Assembly: GCA_015066245.1 (NCBI GenBank)
Contig: SVOS01000011.1
Location: 1-52,127 of the forward strand
Direction: 5' to 3'
From: Oscillospiraceae bacterium
GTDB taxonomy: Bacteria; Bacillota; Clostridia; Oscillospirales; Acutalibacteraceae
DNA: 52,127 nt
Shown: positions 8,389-17,536 of the stretch, one piece after another
Position numbering within the stretch: the stretch's first letter is position 1
Layout: each line of letters starts with the position of its first letter
The notes under the pieces: model-generated
Seen by the model: the letters and a program-made list of their open reading frames with translations, nothing else
Database searches by the model: none
Told to the model about the DNA's origin: nothing
Made by a program: the position numbers and the translations under genes

Positions 8389-10212
8389 TTATAAATTAGG
8401 ATAAATCAAACTATCTTTTTCATCTGTATAAACATAGAAACCTTTGTTGGTAGGAGATTTATACCACATTACTGCACCGTTATAAATATAATTATCAAAC
8501 TCGGTTCCCTGAACGCTGTAGGGCTCAGCAAGAACGCTCAAGGTCAAATTGTTATTACTGAACCTAAGCACTCTGCCAGTTGTACCGCTTGCACCGCTGG
8601 AACCTGACGGAGGATACTGATTGCTACCTCTGTCGTTGGCAATTATATTGAATGGCTTGCTATCATTATTAGATGAAGTAGTAAAGTCAACCCAATAATG
8701 ACCTGTAGTATTGGTGTTATCATAATCAGCAGTTGTACCCGGCCAATCGCCTAAAGGATGCTTTTCGGCACCTGTTTCGGCATCATTGAAATAGGCATAA
8801 GCCGAAGTAGTGGAGCTGTAGTTAAATCCATCGAGATAAACACGGGTTTCGCCACCGTTGTTAAACTCAATTCCGTCTACTTTTTCGGATTCTCTAAGCT
8901 CAATATAATAAAGAACGCCATTGTCGGTATTCTTTACAAAAGTCATACCCTTGCCGGGCCATGTTCCTGTAGAAGCACAAGCTTTGCCCGATGTATCCCA
9001 TGCATAGCAATGAAGATTGCTGAAGGGTGCCTGCATCTCAAAGTACACGCGGAATGTTCCGTATGCATCTTTCCAATATCCGTAACATCCTCTTAAATTA
9101 GTACCGTCGCCTACTTCTTCACCGGCAATTGCAATGAATGTACGCTCGTTATTAATTGTGGGAATATTGCCCATCTCAGGCTCCCACTCGTTCCACCACT
9201 CGTCAATATCAATTGAATAACGGCGGAAGTAGAAGTTGTTTATGGTCTTGGGGATGTATCCTACCCAAGTATTGGAACCTGTACCCTGACTATCCAGAGC
9301 ATAGTATCTGTGAGCGGTGTTGTCATAAAGATACATCATTGTATCGTATTTTACACCCTCATATTCCATATTATCATCAACCCAGTGATTAACTGCACCA
9401 CTGTTTCGGCTGTGACAATTATCAATAAATGTGTACTTGATAAGGTCATCAACAGTTGTTGTAAAGTCGATATAGATATCAAGATTTGAGTTAGCAATAT
9501 CGGCAGAAGTAAACTCTGTGCCCTCAAGCCAGATTGCAAGAGAAAGGTGAATACACTCTTCTTTTTCAAGTGTAAAGAGAGGTGTACTCTTATCATCGCC
9601 CTTATAGTAGTAGCTACCGAAGGACTCTGTTATAACAGGAGTTGTAACAAGAGTAGGAGTACCGCTTACAGGTTCTATTGTTGCGATGGGAGAATAACTC
9701 ATCTCGATACCGGGCATCTGATTAGGCTTAAAAATAAGAGGGTCGGTGCCATCGTTATAATAGAAAGCTAATCTCAATGCACTTAAAAGCTCTTTATTTT
9801 CGCACTGAATAATAGTACCTGCACCCAGATATACATCAACAGGCTTATCGCCTGATTCAAGCTCAAAGTCAACGCTGATGTAGCTATTGTTAACATCAGA
9901 AGGAACGCCTTCTCTGAAGGTCATCTCCATAGTCTCGCTCTTGGTATTGTCAGCAAGAGGGAAAAAGAAATTTCTGCCGTCTTTACTTGAGGTTTCTCTC
10001 AAGGTACAAGCAGGAATAATGATAGAGGAAGTAATCTTATCATCCTGGCGCATTGTAAGGTTGCTGCCAGTGGTGATAGTAATGTCGTTGCCATCCACAT
10101 ATCCCCTGTCGCCGCCTTCGGACCAACCAAAAGTAATGCCGACAGCCATCGAGAAAATCAGCATAAGTGCTGTTAAAGATGTAAATATTCTGAAGTTTTT
10201 ACTTGATTTCAT
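8389..10212 (-). CDS. SipW-dependent-type surface protein with CBM26-like modules
   Basis: 607 residues; ATG at 10212 with GGGAGGTG upstream. The N-terminal helix (about 9-27) ends in ITFGWSEGG, a SipW-type variant with Gly-Trp. Residues about 30-265 carry the cluster's shared domain: YISVDFELES, VYLGAG, LRLAFYYNDG and the strand LAIWLEGTEF. The C-terminal half has two or three starch-binding-like modules, recognisable by YAWD..G..WPG (about 405-425) and LGDWPG (about 500). These are the hydrophobic Trp/Gly signatures of CBM26-type domains. It is 26 bases from the next gene and co-transcribed with it. A role in attaching the structure to starch or surface polysaccharide is inferred from the modules only. 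Confidence 0.82.
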   Translation of the reverse strand: MKSSKNFRIFTSLTALMLIFSMAVGITFGWSEGGDRGYVDGNDITITTGSNLTMRQDDKITSSIIIPACTLRETSSKDGRNFFFPLADNTKSETMEMTFREGVPSDVNNSYISVDFELESGDKPVDVYLGAGTIIQCENKELLSALRLAFYYNDGTDPLIFKPNQMPGIEMSYSPIATIEPVSGTPTLVTTPVITESFGSYYYKGDDKSTPLFTLEKEECIHLSLAIWLEGTEFTSADIANSNLDIYIDFTTTVDDLIKYTFIDNCHSRNSGAVNHWVDDNMEYEGVKYDTMMYLYDNTAHRYYALDSQGTGSNTWVGYIPKTINNFYFRRYSIDIDEWWNEWEPEMGNIPTINNERTFIAIAGEEVGDGTNLRGCYGYWKDAYGTFRVYFEMQAPFSNLHCYAWDTSGKACASTGTWPGKGMTFVKNTDNGVLYYIELRESEKVDGIEFNNGGETRVYLDGFNYSSTTSAYAYFNDAETGAEKHPLGDWPGTTADYDNTNTTGHYWVDFTTSSNNDSKPFNIIANDRGSNQYPPSGSSGASGTTGRVLRFSNNNLTLSVLAEPYSVQGTEFDNYIYNGAVMWYKSPTNKGFYVYTDEKDSLIYPNL

Positions 10213-10246
10213 AATAACAGCACCTCCCTGCCGTAATAATTAAAAT

Positions 10247-11233
10247 TTAGTCTACACCGTATGTATCAAATACAAGTGACAGATTGAACTTACCGTCAAC
10301 CAATGCACGTCTTGCCTCGGTATCACAACCTGCAATCCATACCTTGAAGGTTACAGAGTCTGTGTAGTAACCATCGGCATCCTGAGTAGTTGTAAGAGAA
10401 GCTAAGTGAGTAGCTCCGCCTATGCCGGGATTGGTTGTAACGGTTTCGGGTAATGCCGAAAGCTTATTAGCAAACTTTGTAACTGTGTTGGATGTGTTGT
10501 AGTAGTAATGTTCTTTGGGGTTGTTCCAACGGAAGTTACCGCCCTCTGCACCTGTGCCGTCAGAATAAGTGGTGGCACCTGCGTTTATATCCATAGTATA
10601 CTTGTCATCACCAACAAGGTTATTAAGATGGAACTCGGGGTTTGTAATCCATATATAGTTAGCATTTGCGTTGTTTGTAAAACCAACTCTCAAAGCACCG
10701 ACAACACAGTCTTTGGAGAAAGCGTCATCACCGCTGGCATAAGTGCTGGGGTTACCGCAATTGCCGCCTACAACCTCTGTAGAAACAGGGGCTGCAAAGG
10801 AATCAGAGCTTAAATAAACATTCATCTTGTCCTTAGAACGCATATAAACTGTAAACTCAAGGTAATCCTGATTCTCGTTAGCAACAGACCATTCAGCAGA
10901 TGTATTAACCTCGGCATAGTTTGTCTTCTGAGTAAGCTGAGGAATGCGGAATGTTGTATTGTCGCTGTCAACCTCAACAAATTTGATGTTATTCATTACA
11001 TACTCATCGCCGATTTTGTAATCAGCAAGGTTGAGAGCACCGCCCCATGTAACCTCATCAAAAGAAAGCTCAAGGGCATTGTCAGCCTCAACGATAATTT
11101 CATAAGCATCAACTCTGTTATCAACCTGAGAAGCAAACCAGGCATAAACAGAAACTGTCATCAATGTAACTATGAGGAACAAGTTGATGATGATAATAAA
11201 TTTTTTGCTGAGTTTAAAATTTAACTTTTTCAA
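10247..11233 (-). CDS. SipW-dependent-type fibre or layer subunit
   Basis: 328 residues from a TTG codon at 11233, preceded by AAGGAGGGA. The N-terminal helix (about 12-30) ends in VSVYAWFASQ, a canonical SipW-dependent signal motif. The mature part is a single domain with the cluster signatures YLEFTVYMRS, VYLSSDSF, GALRVGFTNN, IWITNP and the C-terminal block VWIAGCDTEARRALVDG followed by a beta strand. The length and simple layout suggest a structural subunit like TasA rather than an adhesin. It lies 12 bases after the 658-residue protein and 34 bases before the next gene on the same strand. Confidence 0.82.
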   Translation of the reverse strand: MKKLNFKLSKKFIIIINLFLIVTLMTVSVYAWFASQVDNRVDAYEIIVEADNALELSFDEVTWGGALNLADYKIGDEYVMNNIKFVEVDSDNTTFRIPQLTQKTNYAEVNTSAEWSVANENQDYLEFTVYMRSKDKMNVYLSSDSFAAPVSTEVVGGNCGNPSTYASGDDAFSKDCVVGALRVGFTNNANANYIWITNPEFHLNNLVGDDKYTMDINAGATTYSDGTGAEGGNFRWNNPKEHYYYNTSNTVTKFANKLSALPETVTTNPGIGGATHLASLTTTQDADGYYTDSVTFKVWIAGCDTEARRALVDGKFNLSLVFDTYGVD

Positions 11234-11245
11234 CTTAATCCCTCC

Positions 11246-13222
11246 TTACAGTGATGTAAAGTTCAAAGACACATCGAATACACCGTCAGCAAGAGGAGTT
11301 TTTGCTTCTCTGTCTGTGCCTTCAACCCACAAACGTATAACGATGTGTGCTGTGTAGTATTCGTCATCTTCATTTTCTTTAGTTAAAGTAGCGATTTTTG
11401 TATCGCCGACTCTTGTTGCGGGAGCAACGTTTGTGTCAGTAGCAAAAAGCTTAGGAGTTGTGCTTGCATTGAGCTCAACTTCTGTGTTGGTGTTGAAGTG
11501 GTCATAGAACTTGTAGGTTTCTATGTCCGTCTGATTGTGGAGAAGGTTGAAGCTTGTACCTGTGTAAACGGTTACAACCTCAGAAGCATCAAGCTCGCCT
11601 CTCTGGATAGACTTCATAACACCATTCTGTACCGCCAGGAAGTAGTCCCCGGATTTCAGCACCGGTCCGTCAACCTCGCTCCAGTAATAGAGCGAAAATT
11701 CAGAACCTGTGTTTGTAAATGATACTGTGCCATTGTCAATGGACAGGTACTTGTTATTCTGAGTATTGAGGAATTTGTAGGTTGCGCTGTAGCCATCGCC
11801 TGTTTTCTTGGCGGTGAACTGCTCAGCAGTTGTGATACTCAGAGGAAGTACATTAAGCTTTGAATCGTTCTTGAACTGAACGGGCTTTTTGTAATTGGTA
11901 GCAGTGGAAAATGCTACGGAATCTGTGGGGTTAACCAATGCACATGTTACATCACCTTGTAAGGGATAATATGTAACTTCTGTAGTGATATCGGTAGATT
12001 CACCCGCAAGGTCGAAGGAACCACCGTCAGATGATGTATAAGAAAGAACTACCAGGAGCTTGTTATAAGGGTCATAAGCAAGCTTCATTTCGATTCTTGA
12101 ACCGATGGCAATCTTTCTGTTGAGGATATTCATAGCGTTGGAGCAAATTGCATTACCAACGTTGAAGTCTGTATTTGTAACGCCGTAGTACTGACCTAAA
12201 TCATCGCGTACTTTGTTCTTACTGCTTGCACCATCGATGTAAGCATTGTACTGATTGAAGTTAGAAGTATTGGCGCTTGCGGATTCATTGATAAAGATAG
12301 GAATTGAGGGGTTGTCGCCGCCATAGGTGGGGATATACATTGTAACATCTGTTACGAAGTATCTCAGGTCACTATCATAAACAAACTGGCGTGCTTCAAA
12401 CATTGAAAGGTCATTTGGATACTGACCAACAGCATTGTCGTCCCAGAATGTCCAGAAGTAGTAGGTTTTTCCGTTATCCTCTACACCGCCGTCAATATCG
12501 ATGGAGCCGCCGCCAGAGATTGTAACCTCTTCGGTTAAAGTCTCGTTATAAAGCTGGTAGCCGGACTCGTTCTCCTCAAGGAGTGTGTCGGCATTGGGAG
12601 CCCAGATAAAACTGCACTGGTCTTTCTCTTCGTTTAAAAAAGCAATTCTTGTTGCAGCAGAGATATAGTCTCTTGAGAAATGACCGAACTCGCTCCAGTT
12701 GCCCTGAGAACTTCTGGGAGAAACGGTGCTGTCCGTAGAGAGGTAAACATCTCTCTCAACAGTAGAACGGAAGTAAAGCTCCATATCCACATATCTGCCC
12801 TGAGAATTATTGTTATCCACCTCTATTCCCTGCCATGAACCATCAGAGTTCAGAAGTGTAAGACCTGTTCTGCGGTTTATGTAGGGCTCAAAGAAGTTAA
12901 GTCCGTCACCGGTAATAAGGTTGAGAGATAGAGGACTGCCGTCAACACCGCAAAGATTTTTCGCAGGACCTGTCTGGCCTTTGACAATGCCTGTGTCGTC
13001 ACGGGCAGTAAGATTATCATAATAACTCAAGCCGTCCCATGAAACCTGAACACCGTCGCCCTTGGCTCTGATGTTGATACCGTTTGCATGTGAGGTCTGA
13101 CCCCATGTGAGCCAGCTCCATACTCCGAAAGTGCAAACTGCAACGAGAACAACGAGAACTATTATGTTTTTAGCAATAAATCTCACGGATTTACCTTTTG
13201 AACGTTTCAAAAAGTTCTTCAT
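11246..13222 (-). CDS. Large SipW-dependent-type surface protein
   Basis: 658 residues; ATG at 13222 after AAGGAG. The N-terminal helix (about 18-37) ends in FGVWSWLTWG and is followed by ANGINIRAKGDG, almost the same sequence that follows the signal of the 18341 gene (ANGINVRTAKAS). Shared blocks are YVDMELYFRS, VYLSTDSTVSP, AATRIAFLNE, FIWAPNAD and, at the C-terminus, LWVEGTDREAKTPLADG. An insertion of about 300 residues in the middle (about 250-560) separates the halves of the shared domain and contains Asn/Tyr/Ser-rich beta segments of no recognised family. It directly follows the DUF2357/coiled-coil gene, so the ATPase pair sits between two blocks of substrates. Confidence 0.8.
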   Translation of the reverse strand: MKNFLKRSKGKSVRFIAKNIIVLVVLVAVCTFGVWSWLTWGQTSHANGINIRAKGDGVQVSWDGLSYYDNLTARDDTGIVKGQTGPAKNLCGVDGSPLSLNLITGDGLNFFEPYINRRTGLTLLNSDGSWQGIEVDNNNSQGRYVDMELYFRSTVERDVYLSTDSTVSPRSSQGNWSEFGHFSRDYISAATRIAFLNEEKDQCSFIWAPNADTLLEENESGYQLYNETLTEEVTISGGGSIDIDGGVEDNGKTYYFWTFWDDNAVGQYPNDLSMFEARQFVYDSDLRYFVTDVTMYIPTYGGDNPSIPIFINESASANTSNFNQYNAYIDGASSKNKVRDDLGQYYGVTNTDFNVGNAICSNAMNILNRKIAIGSRIEMKLAYDPYNKLLVVLSYTSSDGGSFDLAGESTDITTEVTYYPLQGDVTCALVNPTDSVAFSTATNYKKPVQFKNDSKLNVLPLSITTAEQFTAKKTGDGYSATYKFLNTQNNKYLSIDNGTVSFTNTGSEFSLYYWSEVDGPVLKSGDYFLAVQNGVMKSIQRGELDASEVVTVYTGTSFNLLHNQTDIETYKFYDHFNTNTEVELNASTTPKLFATDTNVAPATRVGDTKIATLTKENEDDEYYTAHIVIRLWVEGTDREAKTPLADGVFDVSLNFTSL

Positions 13223-13241
13223 TGCAGCTCCTTTCTGAGGA

Positions 13242-15518
13242 TTAATCCTCTATATCGGTGAGTTCTTCTTCAGTAAATAAATTCTTTCTTGCCTTTTTCT
13301 TAGCAAGCTTAACTTCTGCCTTGGCATCACGCTTGATTATGCGCATTTCTTCCTTAAGCTTACGCTTAAGCTCTGCCATTTCTTTCTCATGCTGAGCGTT
13401 GAGCTCTTTAACCTTGGCGTTGTAGCCCTTCTCAGCTTCTTTTCTGGCAGCCTCTACGCACTTGTCAACAGACTTCTGAACCTTGCGGATTTCAGAAGCA
13501 TGCTTGGCATTGGCAGCCTCTGTTGCATCTGCGTTAGCTTTCTTAACGTTGGCAAGATTTGTCTCAAACTCAGCCTGCTTCTCGGCAAGCTCTTTGAGGC
13601 GCTTGCTCTCTGCCTTGCTTGCCTTTTCGGCAAACTCTGCGTTGAGCTTTGCAACATAAGATGTGTGCTTTGCCTCAGCACTATCGAGTGTAGCCTCAAG
13701 CTTCTTAACCTCAGCCTTATGCTTTTCTTTGGCGGCAAAGGTCTTCTTCTCGAAGTCTTCGTTCATCTTCTGAACTGTTGCATCGTGCTCAGAATTAAGC
13801 TTATCAACTGTGTTCTTATGCTCGTTAGTCATACGCTCAACAGTGTCGTTATAATCACGAGTCATCTTCTCAACAGTTGCTTTGTGCTCCTGACGCTCAT
13901 TATTAAGAGTATCGGTGAGCACTTCATTTTTATGTGTAAGGTCTGTAATCTGCTGAGTTTTCTCGGCGATTTCAGCCTCGCATCTTTCAAGATGTTCAGT
14001 AAGAGCAGTGATTTTTGCAAGCTGCTCAGCAACCTGCTTCTCCAAAGCAGCGATTTTCTCGGTCTGCTGCTCAATAATAAGCTGCTGCTCTTTGATGATA
14101 ACCTTCTGACGAGCATTTTCTTCCTCAAGCTCAGCAATTCTGGCTTTGAGGGAGTCGATCTCGGCATTAAGTTCATCAATTTTGTTGTTAAGCTCTACGA
14201 TTGTAGCCTTAAGCTCGGCAATCTCAGCCTTGAGAGCTGCATTTTCTTCTTTGAGTCTTTCGATTTCTTTTTCTGCCTCCAGGAGTTTGAGCTTAGTTTC
14301 CTGAAGCTCTGCCTTAAGCTCGGCAATCTCATCCTGCAATGCTGAAACCTGACCTTTAAGTGTGAGAATCTGCTGCTCTTTCTGGTCTAAGGTAACTTTT
14401 AAGTTTTTAACTTCGTTAGTAAGGTCGAGGATCTTCTTCTCACGCTCACGGATTTCCTTGAGGCGGATTTCCATTTCCTCTTTTCTTACTTCGTCGATTC
14501 TCGCCTGAATCTGTGCAGCTTTAAGCTTTTCGGGCTTTGCATTTTCCTCGGCGATACGGATATTTTCTTCTTCATACTTATCATGAAGAATTCTTCTCAA
14601 ACCGGGGTTTGTGGCGATGCTCATCATGAAGTGCTGGAATGTCATTGAAAGGTAAACATCCTCTTTAACTTCTTCAGTCATCTCGCCTGAAAACTCTTCA
14701 CCAACGATTTCAAAGCCGGGACGCTTGTAGGAATCTAAGAAGTTCCAAAGCTCCATAGCCTTTTTAAAGTTGGGGTTTTTCTTAAGAAGGTTAGTCTGAG
14801 TAATGGGTGGATGAACCTCGGGCTCTTTGGCGATTTCACGCATGAGCTGAGTATTAAGAAACTCATTGAGAGTTGTTCTGATACGTCTGATACGGTCAAA
14901 GTCAGAAAGCTCGGATACATCAAGAACATCAAGGTCATCAGCAAGGCTTTCATGAGATTCGTTGATGTAATTAAAGGCAAAATCTACCTTTTTATCATCA
15001 AGCTCGGCATGACGGATAACCTTAATATTGTTATAAGAATCGTTGGGCACACCCTTCATCTTGGAATATTTATCGTCAACAAAGTGAAGTGCACGACGGA
15101 TAAGTGTCATAAGAACACGGTTTTCGTAAATTGCAAAGGATTCTTCCTGCTCAGTAACAAGAATCTTGTTGGGGGTAACCATATCCCCTTCAACCTTAGC
15201 AATAAAGTTGGTATGCTGAGACAGGTGCTTAACAGAGTCGGGACCTGTCTTTCTGGCAAGCTCGATACGAACAACGTTTTCTATCTGTTTGATAAAACGG
15301 CGCTGTTCATCGATAGCCTTCTGGATGTAAGGGAGTGCTTCTTCAATGGCTTCTACCCAGTCCATATCAATAACTTTTTCGTTAGTCTTACCGGTCAGAG
15401 AGTCTTTGCCCTTATCTCCGTCCTTAAGGCTTGCAGTTATGTAATTGTAAGTAAAGTCATTCTGCAGAAGTTCCTGCATATACATGTAGGCTCTGTAAAA
15501 TTTACCAAAGTCAGCCAT
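13242..15518 (-). CDS. DUF2357-like (McrC N-terminal-like) domain fused to a long coiled coil
   Basis: 758 residues; ATG at 15518 with AAGGAG 8 bases upstream. Residues 1-330 are globular and resemble the DUF2357 region of McrC-like partners of AAA ATPases: ESFAIYENRVLMTLI near 127-140, and a later HPPITQTNLLKKNPNFKKA segment. From about residue 345 to 745 the sequence is an almost continuous heptad coiled coil rich in Lys/Glu/Ala/Leu, ending in a basic stretch and an acidic tail. There is no PD-(D/E)XK nuclease motif after the DUF2357 part, so it is not a restriction subunit. There is no signal peptide, so it should be cytoplasmic. It is encoded just after the McrB-like ATPase (84 bases). 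It may be a scaffold or tether that the membrane-bound ATPase acts on. Confidence 0.75.
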   Translation of the reverse strand: MADFGKFYRAYMYMQELLQNDFTYNYITASLKDGDKGKDSLTGKTNEKVIDMDWVEAIEEALPYIQKAIDEQRRFIKQIENVVRIELARKTGPDSVKHLSQHTNFIAKVEGDMVTPNKILVTEQEESFAIYENRVLMTLIRRALHFVDDKYSKMKGVPNDSYNNIKVIRHAELDDKKVDFAFNYINESHESLADDLDVLDVSELSDFDRIRRIRTTLNEFLNTQLMREIAKEPEVHPPITQTNLLKKNPNFKKAMELWNFLDSYKRPGFEIVGEEFSGEMTEEVKEDVYLSMTFQHFMMSIATNPGLRRILHDKYEEENIRIAEENAKPEKLKAAQIQARIDEVRKEEMEIRLKEIREREKKILDLTNEVKNLKVTLDQKEQQILTLKGQVSALQDEIAELKAELQETKLKLLEAEKEIERLKEENAALKAEIAELKATIVELNNKIDELNAEIDSLKARIAELEEENARQKVIIKEQQLIIEQQTEKIAALEKQVAEQLAKITALTEHLERCEAEIAEKTQQITDLTHKNEVLTDTLNNERQEHKATVEKMTRDYNDTVERMTNEHKNTVDKLNSEHDATVQKMNEDFEKKTFAAKEKHKAEVKKLEATLDSAEAKHTSYVAKLNAEFAEKASKAESKRLKELAEKQAEFETNLANVKKANADATEAANAKHASEIRKVQKSVDKCVEAARKEAEKGYNAKVKELNAQHEKEMAELKRKLKEEMRIIKRDAKAEVKLAKKKARKNLFTEEELTDIED

Positions 15519-15602
15519 AAGTACTTCTCCTTACAGATTTTACGTCTGTGTAATAAAACTCATTATAAGGGCGAACAAGAGTCCGCCCTTATTAACGCTA
15601 AA

Positions 15603-17138
15603 TTATACAAGCTTCTTGAGCATACGGAGATAGCTCTTGCACTCCTCCATATTTTCCTCACCAAAGAGCTCATCAATATAAGCGCACAAACCGTCAATTT
15701 CGTCTCTGATGTAAGAAAGGTTAAGTGATTCAAACTTTCTGAACACCTTTCTTGCCAGAACATAGTCGAGACCGTCAATTTCTGTACCGCCGCAACCTAC
15801 ATAAGCAGGAACGAAATCACGAAGCTGCTTAACAATACGGTTACCGAAAGCTATACGGAAATGCTCGATTACATAGTCATCAAGGAGGTTGATCTTCTTG
15901 AGGTTTTCCTCAGAAACAATGTTGTTAGCCTTAGCAACATTTAAGAGCTCCTCGAAGTAGTTGTAATTGATATTGATAGACTCGGTGTAAGGTGCATCGA
16001 AGGCAACACCCTTTGTATCAATATTGATGGGCATTGCACGGTCGTATACCTTATCAGTAATAGCAAATGTAGAGTCGTCGTTGTTAGCTGTACCGATGTA
16101 CCACATGTTGCCGGGAATCTGAATCTGTCCGTTAACGATGTGTTTGGGGTCGGATTTCCATGCATTGGGAACAACGTCTACTACCCACTCATCACGAGAA
16201 GGCATTTCAAGGATTGAAAGCATCTCAGCAAAGTAGTACTCAACACGGGCGATGTTCATTTCGTCCAGGATTACTGCGTAGATGTTCTCATTATAGGATG
16301 CTTCGTACATAGCACGAAGAAGTTCTGTTTCGTTGAATTTCTTGGTAAACTCGTTGAAGTAACCGAAAAGCTCAGAACGGTCACGCCATGAAGGCTGAAC
16401 AGATGCGATAATAGCAGGGTTGTTGATAAACTTACCGAATGCATAAGGAAGTGAAGTTTTACCAGTACCGGAAATACCCTGTAAGATAATAAGTCTTGTT
16501 GATGCAAAGGATGCAATAAACAGACGGATAATCTTGATATCGTAGTAAAGACCAAGCTGTGAGCAAGCGAAAAGTCTGAAGCGATCGCAGAACTCGGGAA
16601 GTGTGATCTCGTTATCATATACGGGAGGTACATAATCTGCCCAGAGCTCGTCGATTTCTGCAAGCTTGTAGAAACGCTTGTCGCCAAGGTTCTGCTCTTC
16701 TTCGCCATTGAGAGTAGCCATCTCGTCGCCTGTAAGCTCGGAAATCTCGTTGGGGTTAAGACCAATCTGAGAAACCTTCATGGAGAGAATCTTGTCCTTC
16801 TCAAGGTTAAGACGCATTACTTCTTTATTAAGAGCCTGAACCTCTTTAACAAGAGAGTCGGCATCCTTTCTTCTTCTATGGCCTTTGATAAACTTTTTTA
16901 CAGCGACGATAATAAGCCATACAAGTAAGCCTAAAACTGCTGCAAGAAGTACAATCGCAACAATAGCGATAAACCATGCAAGACCGCCAAGCTCGGTTGT
17001 ATAAGCATAAATGATATTTACATATTCGGGAATGTTAAAGGCGTTGCCAATTCCTGTAAATATGCCGGAAATTATTGACCACAATGAGCCAAAAAACTGA
17101 CCGAGAAACTCAAACAGAAACTTAAATATTGTATCCAC
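15603..17138 (-). CDS. Membrane-anchored McrB-like AAA+ ATPase
   Basis: 511 residues from a GTG at 17138, with AAGGAG 10 bases upstream. Residues 1-35 form a hydrophobic or amphipathic segment, and a long membrane helix spans about 52-82, followed by a basic stop (KKFIKGHRRRK). A short coiled coil (about 92-120) leads into the AAA domain: Walker A GISGTGKTS (221-229), Walker B AVILDEMNIAR (288-298), sensor region GTANNDDS (349-356) and a DR pair (366-367) suitable for an arginine finger. GxSGTGKT and DEMN are typical of the McrB/MoxR-related branch. The ATPase faces the cytoplasm and probably forms a ring. It is placed between SipW-type substrates and beside a DUF2357-like partner, and no nuclease is nearby. 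An energy-using role in export or assembly is inference. Confidence 0.85.
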   Translation of the reverse strand: MDTIFKFLFEFLGQFFGSLWSIISGIFTGIGNAFNIPEYVNIIYAYTTELGGLAWFIAIVAIVLLAAVLGLLVWLIIVAVKKFIKGHRRRKDADSLVKEVQALNKEVMRLNLEKDKILSMKVSQIGLNPNEISELTGDEMATLNGEEEQNLGDKRFYKLAEIDELWADYVPPVYDNEITLPEFCDRFRLFACSQLGLYYDIKIIRLFIASFASTRLIILQGISGTGKTSLPYAFGKFINNPAIIASVQPSWRDRSELFGYFNEFTKKFNETELLRAMYEASYNENIYAVILDEMNIARVEYYFAEMLSILEMPSRDEWVVDVVPNAWKSDPKHIVNGQIQIPGNMWYIGTANNDDSTFAITDKVYDRAMPINIDTKGVAFDAPYTESININYNYFEELLNVAKANNIVSEENLKKINLLDDYVIEHFRIAFGNRIVKQLRDFVPAYVGCGGTEIDGLDYVLARKVFRKFESLNLSYIRDEIDGLCAYIDELFGEENMEECKSYLRMLKKLV

Positions 17139-17159
17139 GGTACATCGTCTCCTTAAAAA

Positions 17160-17375
17160 AATCTACCCGTTAGCCACGGGAGGGCATTTCGCCCGTTTGC
17201 CACGGTGGGCGGATCCGCCTTTGGAATGGTTATATGTAGAGGTTAGCTTAAATTTACGGCGTGTTGATTTAATTATACAAAACACACCGTTAATAAGCGG
17301 CTGCCTCAAAAACAGTTCTATCCGTAGGTGAATTGCCCTGCAGGTGGCTAACCTGCAACGGCGGGTTGGTTTATT
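17160..17375. repeat. CCGTTAGCC-type repeat fragments inside the SipW-type cluster
   Basis: Copies of the GTTAGCCACGG / GGTGGGCGGATCCGCC module (17165-17220) and of CCGTAGGTGAATTGCC.. GGTGGCTAAC (17320-17360) lie between the ATPase gene and the upstream signal peptidase. The 398-base gap 17139-17536 holds only these repeats and the palindromic element at 17376-17449; no credible gene was found in it. Confidence 0.6.
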
Positions 17376-17449
17376 GTAGGGGAGCCGTTATGGCACCCGA
17401 GATGTTTTCATATATCGAAAACCTTTCAGGAGGATATCTCCTCCCCTAC
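17376..17449. repeat. Divergent 74-base copy of the GTAGGGG...CCCCTAC double-palindrome element
   Basis: The ends GTAGGGGAG and CTCCCCTAC are inverted repeats. The inside carries a small hairpin near each end (GCC/GGC and AGGAG/CTCCT). Size and layout match the 77-base elements at 22290, 37684 and 41628, but the stem sequences differ. Confidence 0.55.
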
Positions 17450-17536
17450 ATATTAACCATGGTTAATATTATAACCGTTACTATTAAGCACCCCTGTGCT
17501 TTTAGGGACAAAATTAATGTTTTTTAAAAAATGGCT

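Noticed and set aside
13389..14345. 318-residue plus-strand open frame
   Set aside because: It lies opposite the coiled-coil gene and mirrors its Lys/Glu/Leu codons as Leu/Phe/Ser; no ribosome site and no family match.
14811..15728. 305-residue plus-strand open frame
   Set aside because: Antisense to the DUF2357 and ATPase genes; crosses the gap between them and has no ribosome site.
13242..17138. McrBC restriction system
   Set aside because: The partner lacks a nuclease motif and the ATPase has membrane helices instead of a modified-base recognition domain; neighbours are secretion genes.
17333..17527. 64-residue plus-strand open frame
   Set aside because: It is made of intergenic repeat sequence and has no ribosome site.
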